Source of the DNA: Pseudomonas sp. GM21
GTDB taxonomy: Bacteria > Pseudomonadota > Gammaproteobacteria > Pseudomonadales > Pseudomonadaceae
Length of the DNA stretch: 64,000 bases
Direction of reading: 5' to 3'
Assembly (NCBI RefSeq): GCF_000282215.1
Contig: NZ_AKJS01000066.1
Span: 40,416-104,415 of the forward strand
Part shown: one piece after another, positions 1 through 8,950 of the stretch
How the letters are laid out: every line of letters starts with the position of its first letter
Numbering within the stretch: the stretch's first letter is position 1
Position numbers and translations under genes: made by a program
Notes under the pieces: generated by a model
Told to the model about the DNA's origin: nothing
Seen by the model: the letters and a program-made list of their open reading frames with translations, nothing else
The model's database searches: none

Positions 1-277
1 GCACCTTGATCTTGCCACCTTGCTCCAGCAGGGTCTGGCGATCCTGTTCGTTGTTCTTCGCATCGCGCAGGGCCACCGGTACATTCAGGCGACGCAGGCT
101 GCGGCGGGTCTTCACGCAGAACGGGCAGGCGTGGAATTGATACAACGTCAGGTCCTTGGCAGCGGAGTTGACCTTGGCCTGAGCCTCGGCGGGGCGCTGC
201 TTCTTGCCCGGACGAGTCAGGAAGTCGATGAAGATGATGAGTTGGCCAAGGCCGACACGAAGCGCTTTTACGAACAC
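1..277 (-). CDS. Glutaredoxin-like / GST N-terminal domain protein (3' end cut by window)
   Basis: The minus strand encodes a short hydrophobic N-terminus (about residues 8-20), a basic linker, then a thioredoxin-fold start with the redox motif CPFC at residues 51-54. This matches membrane-anchored glutaredoxin-like proteins of Pseudomonas, which probably handle glutathione-dependent thiol exchange at the inner membrane. I chose the GTG at 275-277 because GAGG lies 8 nt upstream and no in-frame ATG is better placed. The C-terminal part lies outside the window. It is separated from folE upstream by a strong terminator, so it probably has its own transcript. The family is clear, but the physiological substrate is not known. 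Confidence 0.8.
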   Translation of the reverse strand, partial: MFVKALRVGLGQLIIFIDFLTRPGKKQRPAEAQAKVNSAAKDLTLYQFHACPFCVKTRRSLRRLNVPVALRDAKNNEQDRQTLLEQGGKIKV

Positions 278-340
278 GTTGAAAGCCTCACGGTGCGAAT
301 TGAGAAGGGCGCGCAGCTTACCTGATTTTCCGCAGGCGAA

Positions 341-367
341 AAAAAACCGGCGATGAATGCCGGTTTT
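341..367 (-). terminator. Rho-independent terminator after folE
   Basis: A 9-bp stem (343-351 with 359-367, AAAACCGGC/GCCGGTTTT) with a 7-nt loop is followed on the minus strand by a run of eight T. It lies 15 nt past the folE stop codon. Confidence 0.85.
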
Positions 368-381
368 CTTCGTACTGCCAT

Positions 382-927
382 TTACTTGATCAGGCTGAGA
401 AACTCGCTGCGGGTGGCCGCGTTTTCGCGGAACTCACCGAGCATCACCGAGGTGATCATCGACGAATTCTGTTTCTCCACACCGCGCATCATCATGCACA
501 TGTGCTTGGCCTCGATCACTACCGCAACACCCAGGGCGCCGGTGACCTGCTGGACCGCATCCGCGATCTGGCGGCTGAGGTTTTCCTGGATCTGCAGGCG
601 GCGGGCGTACATGTCGACGATTCGCGCCACTTTCGACAGACCCAGCACTTTGCCGCTCGGGATGTAGGCAACATGCGCCTTGCCGATGAACGGCAGCAGG
701 TGGTGTTCGCACAACGAGTACAACTCGATGTCCTTGACCAGCACCATTTCGCTGTTGTCGGAGCTGAACAAGGCACCATTGGTGACCTCTTCCAGCGTCT
801 GTTCATAACCGCGGCAGAGGTACTGCATGGCTTTGGCGGCACGTTTTGGCGTGTCGAGCAGGCCCTCGCGGGAGACGTCCTCGCCCAGTTGGCCGAGAAT
901 CGCGGTGTAATTCTGTTCCAGGGACAT
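382..927 (-). CDS. folE: GTP cyclohydrolase I
   Basis: Converts GTP to 7,8-dihydroneopterin triphosphate plus formate, the first step of tetrahydrofolate synthesis, in the cytoplasm. The 181-residue product is the usual length for short bacterial FolE. The zinc ligands are visible as C73 and H76 in CEHH and C143 in the HMCM motif. I start at ATG 925-927 (MSLEQNY); the open frame extends 52 codons further upstream, but that part is not family-like. It lies in a leftward group downstream of the Smr gene, 77 bases apart, and ends at the terminator at 341-367. FolE-type paralogues are common in Pseudomonas, and this could be folE1 or folE2 in local naming. Confidence 0.95.
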   Translation of the reverse strand: MSLEQNYTAILGQLGEDVSREGLLDTPKRAAKAMQYLCRGYEQTLEEVTNGALFSSDNSEMVLVKDIELYSLCEHHLLPFIGKAHVAYIPSGKVLGLSKVARIVDMYARRLQIQENLSRQIADAVQQVTGALGVAVVIEAKHMCMMMRGVEKQNSSMITSVMLGEFRENAATRSEFLSLIK

Positions 928-1004
928 GAAACTACCTGTGGGGATTTTCGCAAAGGGCAAGGGTACGGTGGCAAACACGGCGCTGCAAGCGTGACGCGTC
1001 AGCT

Positions 1005-1562
1005 TTACTCGTCGCGGCCTTCCATCATGGTGCGTTTGAGCATCACATAAACGGCTCCGGCACCGCCATGTCGGGCTTGGCACGAGGTGAAGCCGAGTAC
1101 CTGTGAATGCTGGCGCAGCCAGGTGTTGACGTGACTTTTGATCATCGGCCGCTTGCCGTCCAGACGCACGGCTTTGCCGTGAGTGACGCGCACGCAGCGA
1201 ATTTCGAATTTTGTCGCTTCGGCCAGAAAGGCCCAGAGCGTTTCTCGCGCTTTTTCCACGCTCATGCCGTGCAGGTCGAGGCTGCCCTCGAACGGAATCT
1301 GACCGATCTTGAGCTTACGCATCTGGCTTTCCTGGACACCGTCACGGGCCCACATCAATTCGTCTTCCGGGCCGACATCGATGACGAACTGATCGGACAA
1401 CCCGTCAACGGTGGTGGCATCGGTGCGAATGGTTGCGGCTTGACGCAGCTTGGCGATGTGCGCGCGGTCGGCCTTGGGTCTGCCGGTTTCGGCGCGATCG
1501 TGCTTGATCGGCTTGACGCCTTGGATCGCACTTTTGAACAGGGAAAAATCGTCGTCTTGCAT
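1005..1562 (-). CDS. Smr-domain (MutS2 C-terminal-like) nuclease-family protein
   Basis: A 185-residue protein with a charged N-terminal half and a C-terminal Smr domain: LDLHG at 95-99 and THGKA near 128, both typical of the fold. Stand-alone Smr proteins of this size (YdaL/SmrA type) are DNA- or RNA-nicking endonucleases; the substrate here is unknown. The start is ATG 1560-1562 because GGAGG sits 5 nt upstream; the longer frame upstream lacks such a site. It precedes folE on the same strand and may be cotranscribed with it. Confidence 0.85.
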   Translation of the reverse strand: MQDDDFSLFKSAIQGVKPIKHDRAETGRPKADRAHIAKLRQAATIRTDATTVDGLSDQFVIDVGPEDELMWARDGVQESQMRKLKIGQIPFEGSLDLHGMSVEKARETLWAFLAEATKFEIRCVRVTHGKAVRLDGKRPMIKSHVNTWLRQHSQVLGFTSCQARHGGAGAVYVMLKRTMMEGRDE

Positions 1563-1648
1563 GTCAGCCTCCGCGAAGGGCGGCCAGTTTACCCAAGTCG
1601 AGGCGCGATCCATAACAATTGAGGCCCGGCCAGTACCAGGCCTTCTGT

Positions 1649-1969
1649 TCAGTCATGTTTTTTCATCAGGTGCGGAGACATGTTCAGCCCGCGCGCCTGG
1701 CGCGAACGGCGCCGGCAGCGACGCCATAGCCACACGCCGAGGTACAGCATGAACAGGCCAACCGCCAGAATCACCGCGGCACCGATCCGGCTGGTGTTCA
1801 ATTCGCCCAGCGCGGGTACGTGGCCGAACAGACTCGCGGCAGCGGCCATGGCGAGCAACACACCGCAGGTTGCCAGCAACGCGGCAAACGCGGCGCCAAT
1901 TCGAAAACGCCAGTTGCGTTGGCCTTTGGACCGCAAACGGCGAGCGTCAAAACCATCGGATAACTTCAT
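1649..1969 (-). CDS. Small membrane protein of unknown function
   Basis: A 106-residue protein with two hydrophobic segments (about residues 22-46 and 60-82), followed by an Arg-rich stretch and a short polar tail, so it is probably a two-pass inner-membrane protein with a basic cytoplasmic end. The start ATG at 1967-1969 has AGGAAGG about 5 nt upstream; a TTG five codons earlier is possible but overlaps this site. I recognise no family. It sits 86 bases upstream of the Smr gene on the same strand. Confidence 0.6.
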   Translation of the reverse strand: MKLSDGFDARRLRSKGQRNWRFRIGAAFAALLATCGVLLAMAAAASLFGHVPALGELNTSRIGAAVILAVGLFMLYLGVWLWRRCRRRSRQARGLNMSPHLMKKHD

Positions 1970-2064
1970 TCCGACCTTCCTCAATGGGTATCGGCCCTTC
2001 GACCGGGAGTTGACCGGGTTGTTCCTGAGGCTAAGACAATTGCGGCAAATGCGAGACTTTTGCG

Positions 2065-2091
2065 GATGAGCGGCAGTCTAGGCCGCTCATC
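2065..2091 (-). terminator. Hairpin after the cysteine hydrolase gene
   Basis: A perfect 10-bp inverted repeat (GATGAGCGGC/GCCGCTCATC) lies 9 nt past the stop of the leftward hydrolase gene. It has no T-tract, so it may act as an mRNA end-stabilising stem or a weak terminator. Confidence 0.5.
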
Positions 2092-2100
2092 AAGGGTCGA

Positions 2101-2691
2101 TCAAATCAGATCATGAGTCAGCGCGAGCGTGGCGAAGTTGTCCGCCATGATCGCCATTTCGGTCTGCTGAACGTGCTCGGCACTCAACACGCCGCCCTTG
2201 TAAGGCAGATCGCGCGTGGCGCAGGCGTCTTCCACCAGCGTGCAACGGAAACCCAGGTTCTTCGCGGCGCGCACCGTGGTGCTGACGCTGGAGTGACTCA
2301 TGAAGCCGCAGACAATCAGGTCAAGGGCACCGAGGTCTTCCAGGCGCTGCGCCAGTTCGGTGCCATGGAACGCACTCGGTAGCAATTTGCCGATGATGGT
2401 TTCGTCGGCCAGTGGCTCAAGGCCGGGGATGAACTCACCGCGCTCGCCTTGTGGGTCGAACAGCCCGCCGACTGTGCCGAGGTGACGCACATGCACGATC
2501 GTGCGGCCGGCCGCGCGGGCAGCCGCCAGCAATTGCTTGATGTTCGCGACGGCAGCGTCCATGCCGCTCAGGGCCAGCGGACCGCTGAGGTACTCTTTCT
2601 GTGCATCGATGATGACAAGGGTCGCATGGCTCAGATTGGCTGCTGCGTAACCGCGGCCGCTGAGTTGAAACATCGTTTTTGGAACGGACAT
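2101..2691 (-). CDS. Isochorismatase-family cysteine hydrolase
   Basis: A 196-residue member of the isochorismatase/nicotinamidase superfamily. The catalytic triad is visible: D29 in IIDAQKEY, K102 in the IIGKLLPSAF stretch and C128 in IVCGFMSHSSV. The cis-peptide region and the ending typical of single-domain cysteine hydrolases are present. The physiological substrate (amide, isochorismate-like or ureido compound) cannot be told from sequence. ATG 2689-2691 has AGGAG 7 nt upstream; the 42-codon extension upstream is not homologous-looking. It is probably transcribed alone, ending at the hairpin at 2065-2091. Confidence 0.88.
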   Translation of the reverse strand: MSVPKTMFQLSGRGYAAANLSHATLVIIDAQKEYLSGPLALSGMDAAVANIKQLLAAARAAGRTIVHVRHLGTVGGLFDPQGERGEFIPGLEPLADETIIGKLLPSAFHGTELAQRLEDLGALDLIVCGFMSHSSVSTTVRAAKNLGFRCTLVEDACATRDLPYKGGVLSAEHVQQTEMAIMADNFATLALTHDLI

Positions 2692-2930
2692 TCTGGGGCT
2701 CCTTGGAGTGGGGCTTTTGCGCCATTGTCCTCTGGCTGAGCGGTTCTGTGAATCGCTACTATTGTAGACGTCGTCTTTACTGGCTTGCAGCCTTGTCAGT
2801 TTGCTCGTTTTGTTCAATAGCGAGCGGTAAAAAGGGATAGGTCCTACATTTGATCGGGTGTTTTTCCTGCGTCGTCGTGGCGCGTTTTGGCTGTTAGAAT
2901 CGCCAGTCGTTTTTTCTGGAGCTTGCCGCC

Positions 2931-3839
2931 GTGATCACTTCCCGACTTCGTACCCTGCGTGACCATATCCGTTGGGCCGTCAGCCGCTTCCATGGGGAGG
3001 ATCTGTTTTTCGGCCATGGGACCGACAACGCCTGGGATGAAGCCCGTCAACTGGTGTTGGGAGCCTTGCACTTGCCGTGGGAAATCGCTGACAGCTACCT
3101 CGACTGTGCGCTGGAAGAAGACGAGTTGGTCAATCTGCAACGCCTGCTCAAGCGCCGCATCGAAGAACGTATTCCTACCGCCTACTTGCTGGGCGAAGCG
3201 TGGTTTTGCGGCATGTCGTTCATCGTCGACGAGCGCGTGCTGATCCCGCGCTCACCCATTGGCGAGTTGATTGAAAACCGCTTCACGCCATGGCTGGGCA
3301 CCGAGCCTGCGCGCATTCTCGACCTTTGCACCGGTTCCGGCTGCATCGGCATCGCCTGCGCCTACGAGTTCCAGAACGCCGAAGTGGTGCTGGCCGATCT
3401 GTCGTTCGAAGCGCTGGAAGTGGCGAATCAGAACATAGAGCGTCACGGTGTCGATGAGCGGGTGTACACCGTTCAGGGTGATGGGTTTGATGGCTTGCCG
3501 GGTCAACGTTTCGACCTGATCGTGTCGAACCCGCCCTACGTCGATGCGGAAGATTTCGCCGATATGCCGGATGAGTATCAGCACGAGCCGGAGCTGGGAC
3601 TGGCCTGTGGCGATGATGGCTTGAACCTGGTGCGTCGCATGCTCGCTGAAGCCGCGGATCATCTGACCGAGAAGGGTTTGCTGATTGTCGAAGTGGGCAA
3701 CAGTCAGGTTCACGTCGAGGCGCTGTACCCGGAAGTCGATTTCGCCTGGCTCGATTTCGAGCGCGGCGGGCATGGGGTGTTCATGTTGTCGGCTGAGCAG
3801 TGCCGCGATCATCAGGCGCTGTTCGCGTCCCGCGTCTGA
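2931..3839 (+). CDS. prmB: Ribosomal protein L3 N5-glutamine methyltransferase
   Basis: Methylates a glutamine side chain of ribosomal protein L3 using S-adenosylmethionine. The 302-residue product has the SAM-binding loop [10 protein letters not shown] at 131-140 and the glutamine-methyltransferase signature NPPY at 200-203, with the N-terminal helical domain usual for PrmB/PrmC. The start is GTG at 2931. PrmB rather than PrmC is inferred from the length, the extended N-terminus and the usual PrmB position next to aroC in Pseudomonas (about 2.1 kb downstream here, with two leftward genes between). Confidence 0.93.
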   Translation: MITSRLRTLRDHIRWAVSRFHGEDLFFGHGTDNAWDEARQLVLGALHLPWEIADSYLDCALEEDELVNLQRLLKRRIEERIPTAYLLGEAWFCGMSFIVDERVLIPRSPIGELIENRFTPWLGTEPARILDLCTGSGCIGIACAYEFQNAEVVLADLSFEALEVANQNIERHGVDERVYTVQGDGFDGLPGQRFDLIVSNPPYVDAEDFADMPDEYQHEPELGLACGDDGLNLVRRMLAEAADHLTEKGLLIVEVGNSQVHVEALYPEVDFAWLDFERGGHGVFMLSAEQCRDHQALFASRV

Positions 3840-3877
3840 CCTGAGGACGCTATCGTCGGATCGCCGCCCGGACCAAG

Positions 3878-3953
3878 CCCACTCCCACAGGTTTTGTGTG
3901 TGCCACATAATTTGAGCACGACATAGAACCTGTGGGAGCGAGCCTGCTCGCGA
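3878..3953 (+). repeat. REP palindrome pair
   Basis: Two inverted copies of the fluorescent-pseudomonad REP core lie between prmB and the next gene: a short CTCCCACAG arm at 3882-3890 and a full GTGGGAGCGAGCCTGCTCGC element at about 3932-3951. They probably form stem-loops between convergent genes. Confidence 0.75.
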
Positions 3954-3977
3954 TGGCCGCGCCTCGGTATCAACCTT

Positions 3978-4769
3978 TTACCGATGCGTAGCAATCCAGA
4001 TCAACAACCCCGCCTGAAACACCGCAAACGCCACCAGGCAGGTAATGGTAAAGCGCAGCCCGGCGTCTTCACGCCTGTACTTGCTGACTTTTTCTTCGTG
4101 CGTCTTCAGCTTCACTTCCTGCTCGGCCAGGTTCTGTTCGGCCTGCTGAAGCATCTGCGCGGCTTCGAGAATTTCCACCAGTTGCAGCTTTTCAGTATTC
4201 CACTCGCCCGACAAGTCGCCGACCTGGACGTCTTTGACGCGGCCCTTCAAGTGCTGGGCATCGGCATACACCACCTCAAAACCATGGGCCTTGAGAAATT
4301 GATCGCGGCGTAGGCGGGTGTCTTCGTTCAGTGCGTCTTTGTTGTTCAGGTCCATGCCATCGACGGTGTAACCGGACCAGCGCTTCTTCGCCCAAGTGAT
4401 CCCTTGAGCGGCCATGAAGCGGCCGATGCCACGGTTCATCGGTTCAATCTGCAGGCCGCTGTCGGGTCCGAAATGCACGCTCCTGGTGGTGTGGTCGACC
4501 CACACATCCAGATGATTCTGTTCTTTGCGCACACGCTGGCCGGGCAGGGTGATGCTCATGCGCATCAGGCTCTGTTCCTTGCCGTTGCGTTCGGCATAGC
4601 CGAATTCGACAAAGCGCAGTGGCCGCCCGCCGGTGTTGCGGTCGGTTTTCAGCGGCGCCAGACGAAGCATCTTGTGGTGCTCGACGTGGACGTCCGCCCA
4701 CGGCAGCTCAACCGCTGGCGGTGCGTCTTGTTCCGCGGTGGTGTCGGGTGAAATCTGGGTTTCAGTCAT
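3978..4769 (-). CDS. Uncharacterised protein with coiled coil and C-terminal membrane anchor
   Basis: A 263-residue protein whose first ~180 residues are soluble and rich in beta/alpha-type sequence. An Ala/Glu/Gln/Lys-rich predicted coiled coil follows (about 195-232), then one transmembrane segment at about 240-258 with only a few residues after it, giving a tail-anchored layout facing the cytoplasm. No catalytic motif is recognised. ATG 4767-4769 is chosen over an upstream start because the extra 17 residues look like untranslated leader; the Shine-Dalgarno (AGGA) is weak. It is convergent with prmB across a REP pair. Confidence 0.65.
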   Translation of the reverse strand: MTETQISPDTTAEQDAPPAVELPWADVHVEHHKMLRLAPLKTDRNTGGRPLRFVEFGYAERNGKEQSLMRMSITLPGQRVRKEQNHLDVWVDHTTRSVHFGPDSGLQIEPMNRGIGRFMAAQGITWAKKRWSGYTVDGMDLNNKDALNEDTRLRRDQFLKAHGFEVVYADAQHLKGRVKDVQVGDLSGEWNTEKLQLVEILEAAQMLQQAEQNLAEQEVKLKTHEEKVSKYRREDAGLRFTITCLVAFAVFQAGLLIWIATHR

Positions 4770-4864
4770 AACGGCGAGATCCTGTCCAAGCCCTGCCGCC
4801 AGCCAGTGCGCTGGCGACAAAGGTTTATCGGCCGTTTTTGACAGGACTGGAGGGCCAATAGCGC

Positions 4865-5821
4865 TTAACGGCTGTGAAGTCCGTCAATAAACCCGAGGAT
4901 TCGTGTGCCAAGTTCGGCCGCCAGCGGCAATTGTGGATCTTTATAAGAGGCCAATTGCCGTTTTACATCGTTGGGTACGATGCGCAGGACGTGGTTCATG
5001 CCTTCGATCAGCGCCAGTTCGGCGTCCGGTTTAGCAGCTTTGAGCAGCCTGGCGTCACCGACCCCGACCTGGATGTCGTTGCTGCCCTGAATGATCAGCG
5101 CCGGCATTTTCAACCGGGCAAACGCTGCTGCCGGATCCTGGCGGAACAGCGAAATCAGGTACGGCTGCACACTCGGGCGGAATATCCCCTGCAATGGCGG
5201 TGGCACGTTGTCGTCGGTGTGGCCGGCCTTGAGGCTGTCGAGCAGTTCATTACTGCGCTGCATCAGCGCAGGTGGCAGGTTATTGCTCAACTGCTGACGC
5301 AACACTTGATCGACCGGTCGCGCGCTGCCGGACAGGGAAATGATCCCCGCGGCATCGACGCTCGGTGCCGCCAGGGTGGCAATCAGGGCTCCTTCGCTGT
5401 GGCCGAGCAAAATCAACTGGCTAAAACGCGGATCATTTTTGAGCTTCCTGGCCCAGGCTTCGGCGTCGGCTACATAGGCTTCAACGGACAAATTGCGTTC
5501 ATTCGGGGTGGCGGCAAGGCTCGCTGCCACCCCGCGTTTGTCATAACGCACGCTGGCGATGTTGTGTTTGGCCAGCACCCAGGCCAGCCGTTTCAGGCTG
5601 TCGTTGCGTCCGCCATCGGTGTTGTTTCCGTCACGATCCGTAGGACCTGAGCCGGAAATGATCAGGACAACCGGCACAGGCGTGTCGGACTTGGGCAGTA
5701 ACAACGAGCCGAAAAGCTCACCGCTGCCGGTATCCAGGGTGATAGGTCGTTGCAGGACGGTGGCCTGCACAAAGCCGGTAAACAGGGTCAGGCTCAAGGC
5801 TAAAACTCGCAGCATCATCAC
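4865..5821 (-). CDS. Secreted or periplasmic alpha/beta hydrolase
   Basis: A 318-residue protein beginning with a signal peptide (hydrophobic core about residues 4-17, likely cut after FVQA at 20). The mature part is an alpha/beta hydrolase: oxyanion-side loop SGSGPTDRDGN near 57-66, nucleophile elbow GHSEG at 140-144 (Ser142), and a late GMNH motif that would supply the catalytic His. The layout resembles the family of small exported esterases/peptidases annotated as alpha/beta fold hydrolases; the substrate is unknown. It is transcribed away from aroC, so 5822-5948 holds divergent promoters. Confidence 0.85.
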   Translation of the reverse strand: MMMLRVLALSLTLFTGFVQATVLQRPITLDTGSGELFGSLLLPKSDTPVPVVLIISGSGPTDRDGNNTDGGRNDSLKRLAWVLAKHNIASVRYDKRGVAASLAATPNERNLSVEAYVADAEAWARKLKNDPRFSQLILLGHSEGALIATLAAPSVDAAGIISLSGSARPVDQVLRQQLSNNLPPALMQRSNELLDSLKAGHTDDNVPPPLQGIFRPSVQPYLISLFRQDPAAAFARLKMPALIIQGSNDIQVGVGDARLLKAAKPDAELALIEGMNHVLRIVPNDVKRQLASYKDPQLPLAAELGTRILGFIDGLHSR

Positions 5822-5948
5822 GCCATCATTTACAAAGGTGCCGTTTGGACTCGCCGGTACCCATAAGGTTCGAGGATGAACTACTCGGGTAGCCTGCGTA
5901 TACTGGCGCGCATTACGTATTCAGGTTCTATTTCACGGAGCGTCCTGC

Positions 5949-7040
5949 ATGTCCGGCAATACCTACGGCAAGCTGTTCACTGTCACCACCGCGGGCGAAA
6001 GCCATGGCCCGGCGTTGGTCGCCATTGTCGACGGCTGCCCGCCGGGGCTGGAGATTTCTCTGGAGGATCTGCAGCGTGATCTGGACCGCCGCAAGCCCGG
6101 CACCAGCCGCCACACCACACAACGCCAGGAAGCCGACGAAGTCGAAATCCTTTCCGGCATATTCGAAGGTCGCACTACCGGCTGCTCCATTGGCCTGCTG
6201 ATCCGCAACACCGACCAGAAGTCCAAGGACTACTCGGCGATCAAGGATCTGTTCCGTCCAGCCCACGCCGACTACACCTACCATCATAAATACGGTGAGC
6301 GCGATTACCGTGGCGGCGGTCGCAGCTCGGCCCGGGAAACCGCCATGCGCGTGGCCGCCGGGGCAATTGCGAAAAAGTACCTGGCGACGCAAGGCATCAT
6401 CATTCGCGGTTACATGAGCCAACTTGGCCCGATTGAAATCCCGTTCAAGACCTGGGATTCGGTGGAAGAAAACGCGTTCTTCAGCCCTGACCCCGACAAA
6501 GTCCCGCAGCTCGAAGCCTATATGGATCAGCTGCGTCGCGATCAGGATTCGGTCGGAGCCAAGATTACGGTTGTTGCCGAAGGTGTGATGCCAGGCTTGG
6601 GCGAGCCGATTTTCGACCGCCTCGATGCCGAACTGGCCCATGCGCTGATGAGCATCAACGCAGTGAAAGGCGTGGAAATCGGCGCCGGCTTCGCCAGCGT
6701 CGCCCAGCGCGGCACCGAACACCGCGATGAAATGACCCCCGAAGGTTTCCTCAGCAACAACGCTGGCGGCATTCTCGGCGGCATCTCGTCCGGACAGCCG
6801 ATCGTTGCGCACCTGGCGCTGAAGCCGACGTCGAGCATCACCACGCCGGGGCGCTCCATCGACATTCATGGCAACCCGGTGGAAGTCATCACCAAGGGCC
6901 GTCACGATCCGTGCGTCGGTATTCGTGCCACGCCGATTGCTGAGGCGATGATGGCCATTGTGTTGATGGATCACCTGCTGCGCCACCGTGGGCAGAACGC
7001 CGATGTGCGTGTGAGCACGCCGGTGCTGGGTCAGCTTTAA
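5949..7040 (+). CDS. aroC: Chorismate synthase
   Basis: Catalyses the last shikimate-pathway step, 5-enolpyruvylshikimate-3-phosphate to chorismate, needing reduced FMN. At 363 residues it is the usual length. Family signatures are visible: GESHG at 16-20, the [16 protein letters not shown] motif (here [12 protein letters not shown]) and RATPIAEAM near the end. ATG 5949 follows a GGAG. Chorismate made here also feeds pabB in the same window. The MFS gene follows after 34 bases and may be read through. Confidence 0.97.
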   Translation: MSGNTYGKLFTVTTAGESHGPALVAIVDGCPPGLEISLEDLQRDLDRRKPGTSRHTTQRQEADEVEILSGIFEGRTTGCSIGLLIRNTDQKSKDYSAIKDLFRPAHADYTYHHKYGERDYRGGGRSSARETAMRVAAGAIAKKYLATQGIIIRGYMSQLGPIEIPFKTWDSVEENAFFSPDPDKVPQLEAYMDQLRRDQDSVGAKITVVAEGVMPGLGEPIFDRLDAELAHALMSINAVKGVEIGAGFASVAQRGTEHRDEMTPEGFLSNNAGGILGGISSGQPIVAHLALKPTSSITTPGRSIDIHGNPVEVITKGRHDPCVGIRATPIAEAMMAIVLMDHLLRHRGQNADVRVSTPVLGQL

Positions 7041-7074
7041 TGGCTGATCTCAACGCCGCTGCAGTCTGACGACG

Positions 7075-8220
7075 GTGGCGGCGCTCCCGTACTGGCGGCT
7101 TTCCAGTTTCTATCTGTTCTATTTCGCCTTGCTCGGTTCGACGGCGCCGTTTCTGGCGCTGTACTTCGATTACCTGGGGTTTTCCAGCGCGCGGATCGGC
7201 GAACTGGTGGCGATCCCGATGCTGATGCGCTGCGTCGCGCCGAACATCTGGGGCTGGTTGGGTGACTACACTGGCCGGCGCCTGGCCATCGTGCGCTTCG
7301 GTGCATTCTGTACGTTACTGACGTTCTCGCTGATTTTCGTCAGCAAGACCTACGCCTGGCTGGCGATGGTCATGGCGCTGCACGCGTTCTTCTGGCACGC
7401 GGTATTGCCCCAGTTCGAAGTCATCACCCTGGCGCACCTGAAAGGGCAGACCTCGCGCTACAGCCAAATTCGACTCTGGGGCTCCATCGGTTTCATCATC
7501 ACCGTGGTGTTGCTTGGCCGAATATTCGAATGGCTGAGCCTCGACATCTACCCGATGGCGTTGGTGTTGATCATGGCCGGTATCGTCCTCAGCAGCCTGT
7601 GGGTGCCCAATGCACAACCGGCTCAGGGTATTCGAGAGTCGGGGGACGGTTTTCTCAGGCAATTGCGCAGCCCCGGCGTCCTGGCGTTTTATGGCTGCGT
7701 GGCGTTGATGCAGATGAGCCACGGGCCTTATTACACGTTTTTGACTTTGCACCTGGAACGGCTCGGTTACAGCCGAGGGGTGATCGGTCTGCTCTGGGCG
7801 GTCGGCGTGGTCGCTGAAGTGTTGATGTTTCTGGCCATGACCCGAATCCTCGCACGGTTCTCGGTGCGCCGGGTGCTGCTGGCGAGTTTCCTGCTGGCCG
7901 CCCTGCGCTGGGTGCTGCTCGGCTCGTTTGCCGAATTTCTTTGGGTATTGCTATTCGCCCAGGTGCTGCACGCGGCTACGTTCGGTAGCTTTCACGCGGC
8001 GGCCATCCAGTTCGTGCAACGTAGTTTCGGAGCGCGTCAGCAAGGGCAAGGCCAGGCGCTATACGCCACATTGGCAGGTACCGGCGGCGCGCTGGGCGCT
8101 TTGTATGCCGGTTATAGCTGGAATGCCCTCGGCGCCCCATTGACCTTTAGTATTGCAAGCCTCGCAGCCCTGGCAGCAGCCGTTATCATTGCCACACGAC
8201 TGAAAGAGGACAGGCCATGA
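7075..8220 (+). CDS. MFS transporter (HcaT / phenylpropionate-transporter-like)
   Basis: A 381-residue protein with 12 predicted membrane helices. The N-terminal pattern (SSFYLFYFALLGSTAPFLALY) and the conserved GWLGDYTGRR and QIRLWGSIGF stretches fit the nucleoside:H+ symporter-like/HcaT branch of the major facilitator superfamily. The substrate is not deducible. The start is GTG 7075, 34 bases after aroC, with a poor Shine-Dalgarno. Its stop codon abuts the remains of mtnB, implying that it once headed or neighboured the methionine-salvage genes. Confidence 0.85.
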   Translation: MAALPYWRLSSFYLFYFALLGSTAPFLALYFDYLGFSSARIGELVAIPMLMRCVAPNIWGWLGDYTGRRLAIVRFGAFCTLLTFSLIFVSKTYAWLAMVMALHAFFWHAVLPQFEVITLAHLKGQTSRYSQIRLWGSIGFIITVVLLGRIFEWLSLDIYPMALVLIMAGIVLSSLWVPNAQPAQGIRESGDGFLRQLRSPGVLAFYGCVALMQMSHGPYYTFLTLHLERLGYSRGVIGLLWAVGVVAEVLMFLAMTRILARFSVRRVLLASFLLAALRWVLLGSFAEFLWVLLFAQVLHAATFGSFHAAAIQFVQRSFGARQQGQGQALYATLAGTGGALGALYAGYSWNALGAPLTFSIASLAALAAAVIIATRLKEDRP

Positions 8221-8221
8221 G

Positions 8222-8299
8222 CTGTTTCGGCAGATCGAGGCCTAAGAATTTTTTGAGTGCGAGTTGAAGACGCGTGCGCTCTTTAACCGTAAAGCATGA
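8222..8299 (+). pseudogene. mtnB: 3' remnant of methylthioribulose-1-phosphate dehydratase gene
   Basis: Reading in the frame of 8222, the codons give LFRQIEA, a TAA stop at 8243-8245, then EFFECELKTRALFNRKA and a TGA at 8297-8299. This matches the C-terminal helix of MtnB as I remember it from fluorescent pseudomonads (RQIEAFEFLFECELK), with Phe turned into a stop and one codon missing. Nothing of the first ~180 codons remains: the MFS stop codon lies immediately upstream. I infer an in-place deletion of mtnB. It sits directly upstream of mtnD, its usual partner. Confidence 0.65.
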
Positions 8300-8319
8300 A
8301 CCGTTAAGGAGTTGCCCTG

Positions 8320-8865
8320 ATGAGCAGCCTGTCCGTTTACCACGTCTCAAGCCCTGACCTGCCGAACAAGGTGCTGACCCATTTCGAAGACATCGCCTCG
8401 ACCCTGGCCGAGCAAGGCGTGCGCTTCGACCGCTGGCATGCGGCAGCGAAAATCCAGCCCGGCGCCAGTCAGGAAGAAGTGATTGCCGCGTATCAGGAAC
8501 AAATCGACAAGCTGATGACCGAACGCGGTTACATCACCGTCGACGTTATCAGCCTGACCAGTGATCATCCGCAAAAAGCCCAACTGCGCGCCGAGTACCT
8601 CGACGAACATCGTCTTGGCGAAGACCTCGTCAGATTTTTCGTTGCTGGCCGTGGCTTGTTTTCCCTGCACATCGGCGATTACGTCTACGCGGTGCTCTGC
8701 GAAAAGAACGACCTGATCTCGGTGCCGGCCGGTACGCCACACTGGTTCGACATGGGCGAACATCCACATTTTGTGGCGATCCGTCTGTTCAAGAATCCTG
8801 ACGGCAGGGTGGCCAACCTCACCGGCGACGACATCGCCGGCCGCTTCCCGCGTCTTGAGGACTAA
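8320..8865 (+). CDS. mtnD: Acireductone dioxygenase homologue with altered metal site
   Basis: A 181-residue cupin matching acireductone dioxygenase (ARD/MtnD) of the methionine salvage pathway, which oxidises acireductone using Fe or Ni. Family ARDs bind metal through H-x-H-x3-E plus a later His (Klebsiella His96, His98, Glu102, His140). Here the equivalents are H97, L99, L103 and H141, so two of four ligands are leucine while the surrounding RFFVAGRGLF and PAGTPHWFDMG stretches are intact. The start is ATG 8320 after AAGGAG. mtnB upstream is a relic and no mtnC follows: a terminator comes next. It is probably a non-catalytic or decaying protein, although the frame is fully open. Confidence 0.85.
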   Translation: MSSLSVYHVSSPDLPNKVLTHFEDIASTLAEQGVRFDRWHAAAKIQPGASQEEVIAAYQEQIDKLMTERGYITVDVISLTSDHPQKAQLRAEYLDEHRLGEDLVRFFVAGRGLFSLHIGDYVYAVLCEKNDLISVPAGTPHWFDMGEHPHFVAIRLFKNPDGRVANLTGDDIAGRFPRLED

Positions 8866-8899
8866 ACCTGGATAGTTTGGGCGATGCTGGAAACAATTC

Positions 8900-8934
8900 A
8901 GGCCGTGAAGCGAAAGCTCTCACGGCCTGTTTGT
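8900..8934. terminator. Bidirectional terminator between mtnD and DUF3509 gene
   Basis: A 9-bp stem AGGCCGTGA/TCACGGCCT (8900-8908 and 8920-8928) is followed by a T-rich tail (GTTTGTTT) on the plus strand. It separates two convergent genes. Confidence 0.75.
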
Positions 8935-8950
8935 TTAAACACGGGACGAT

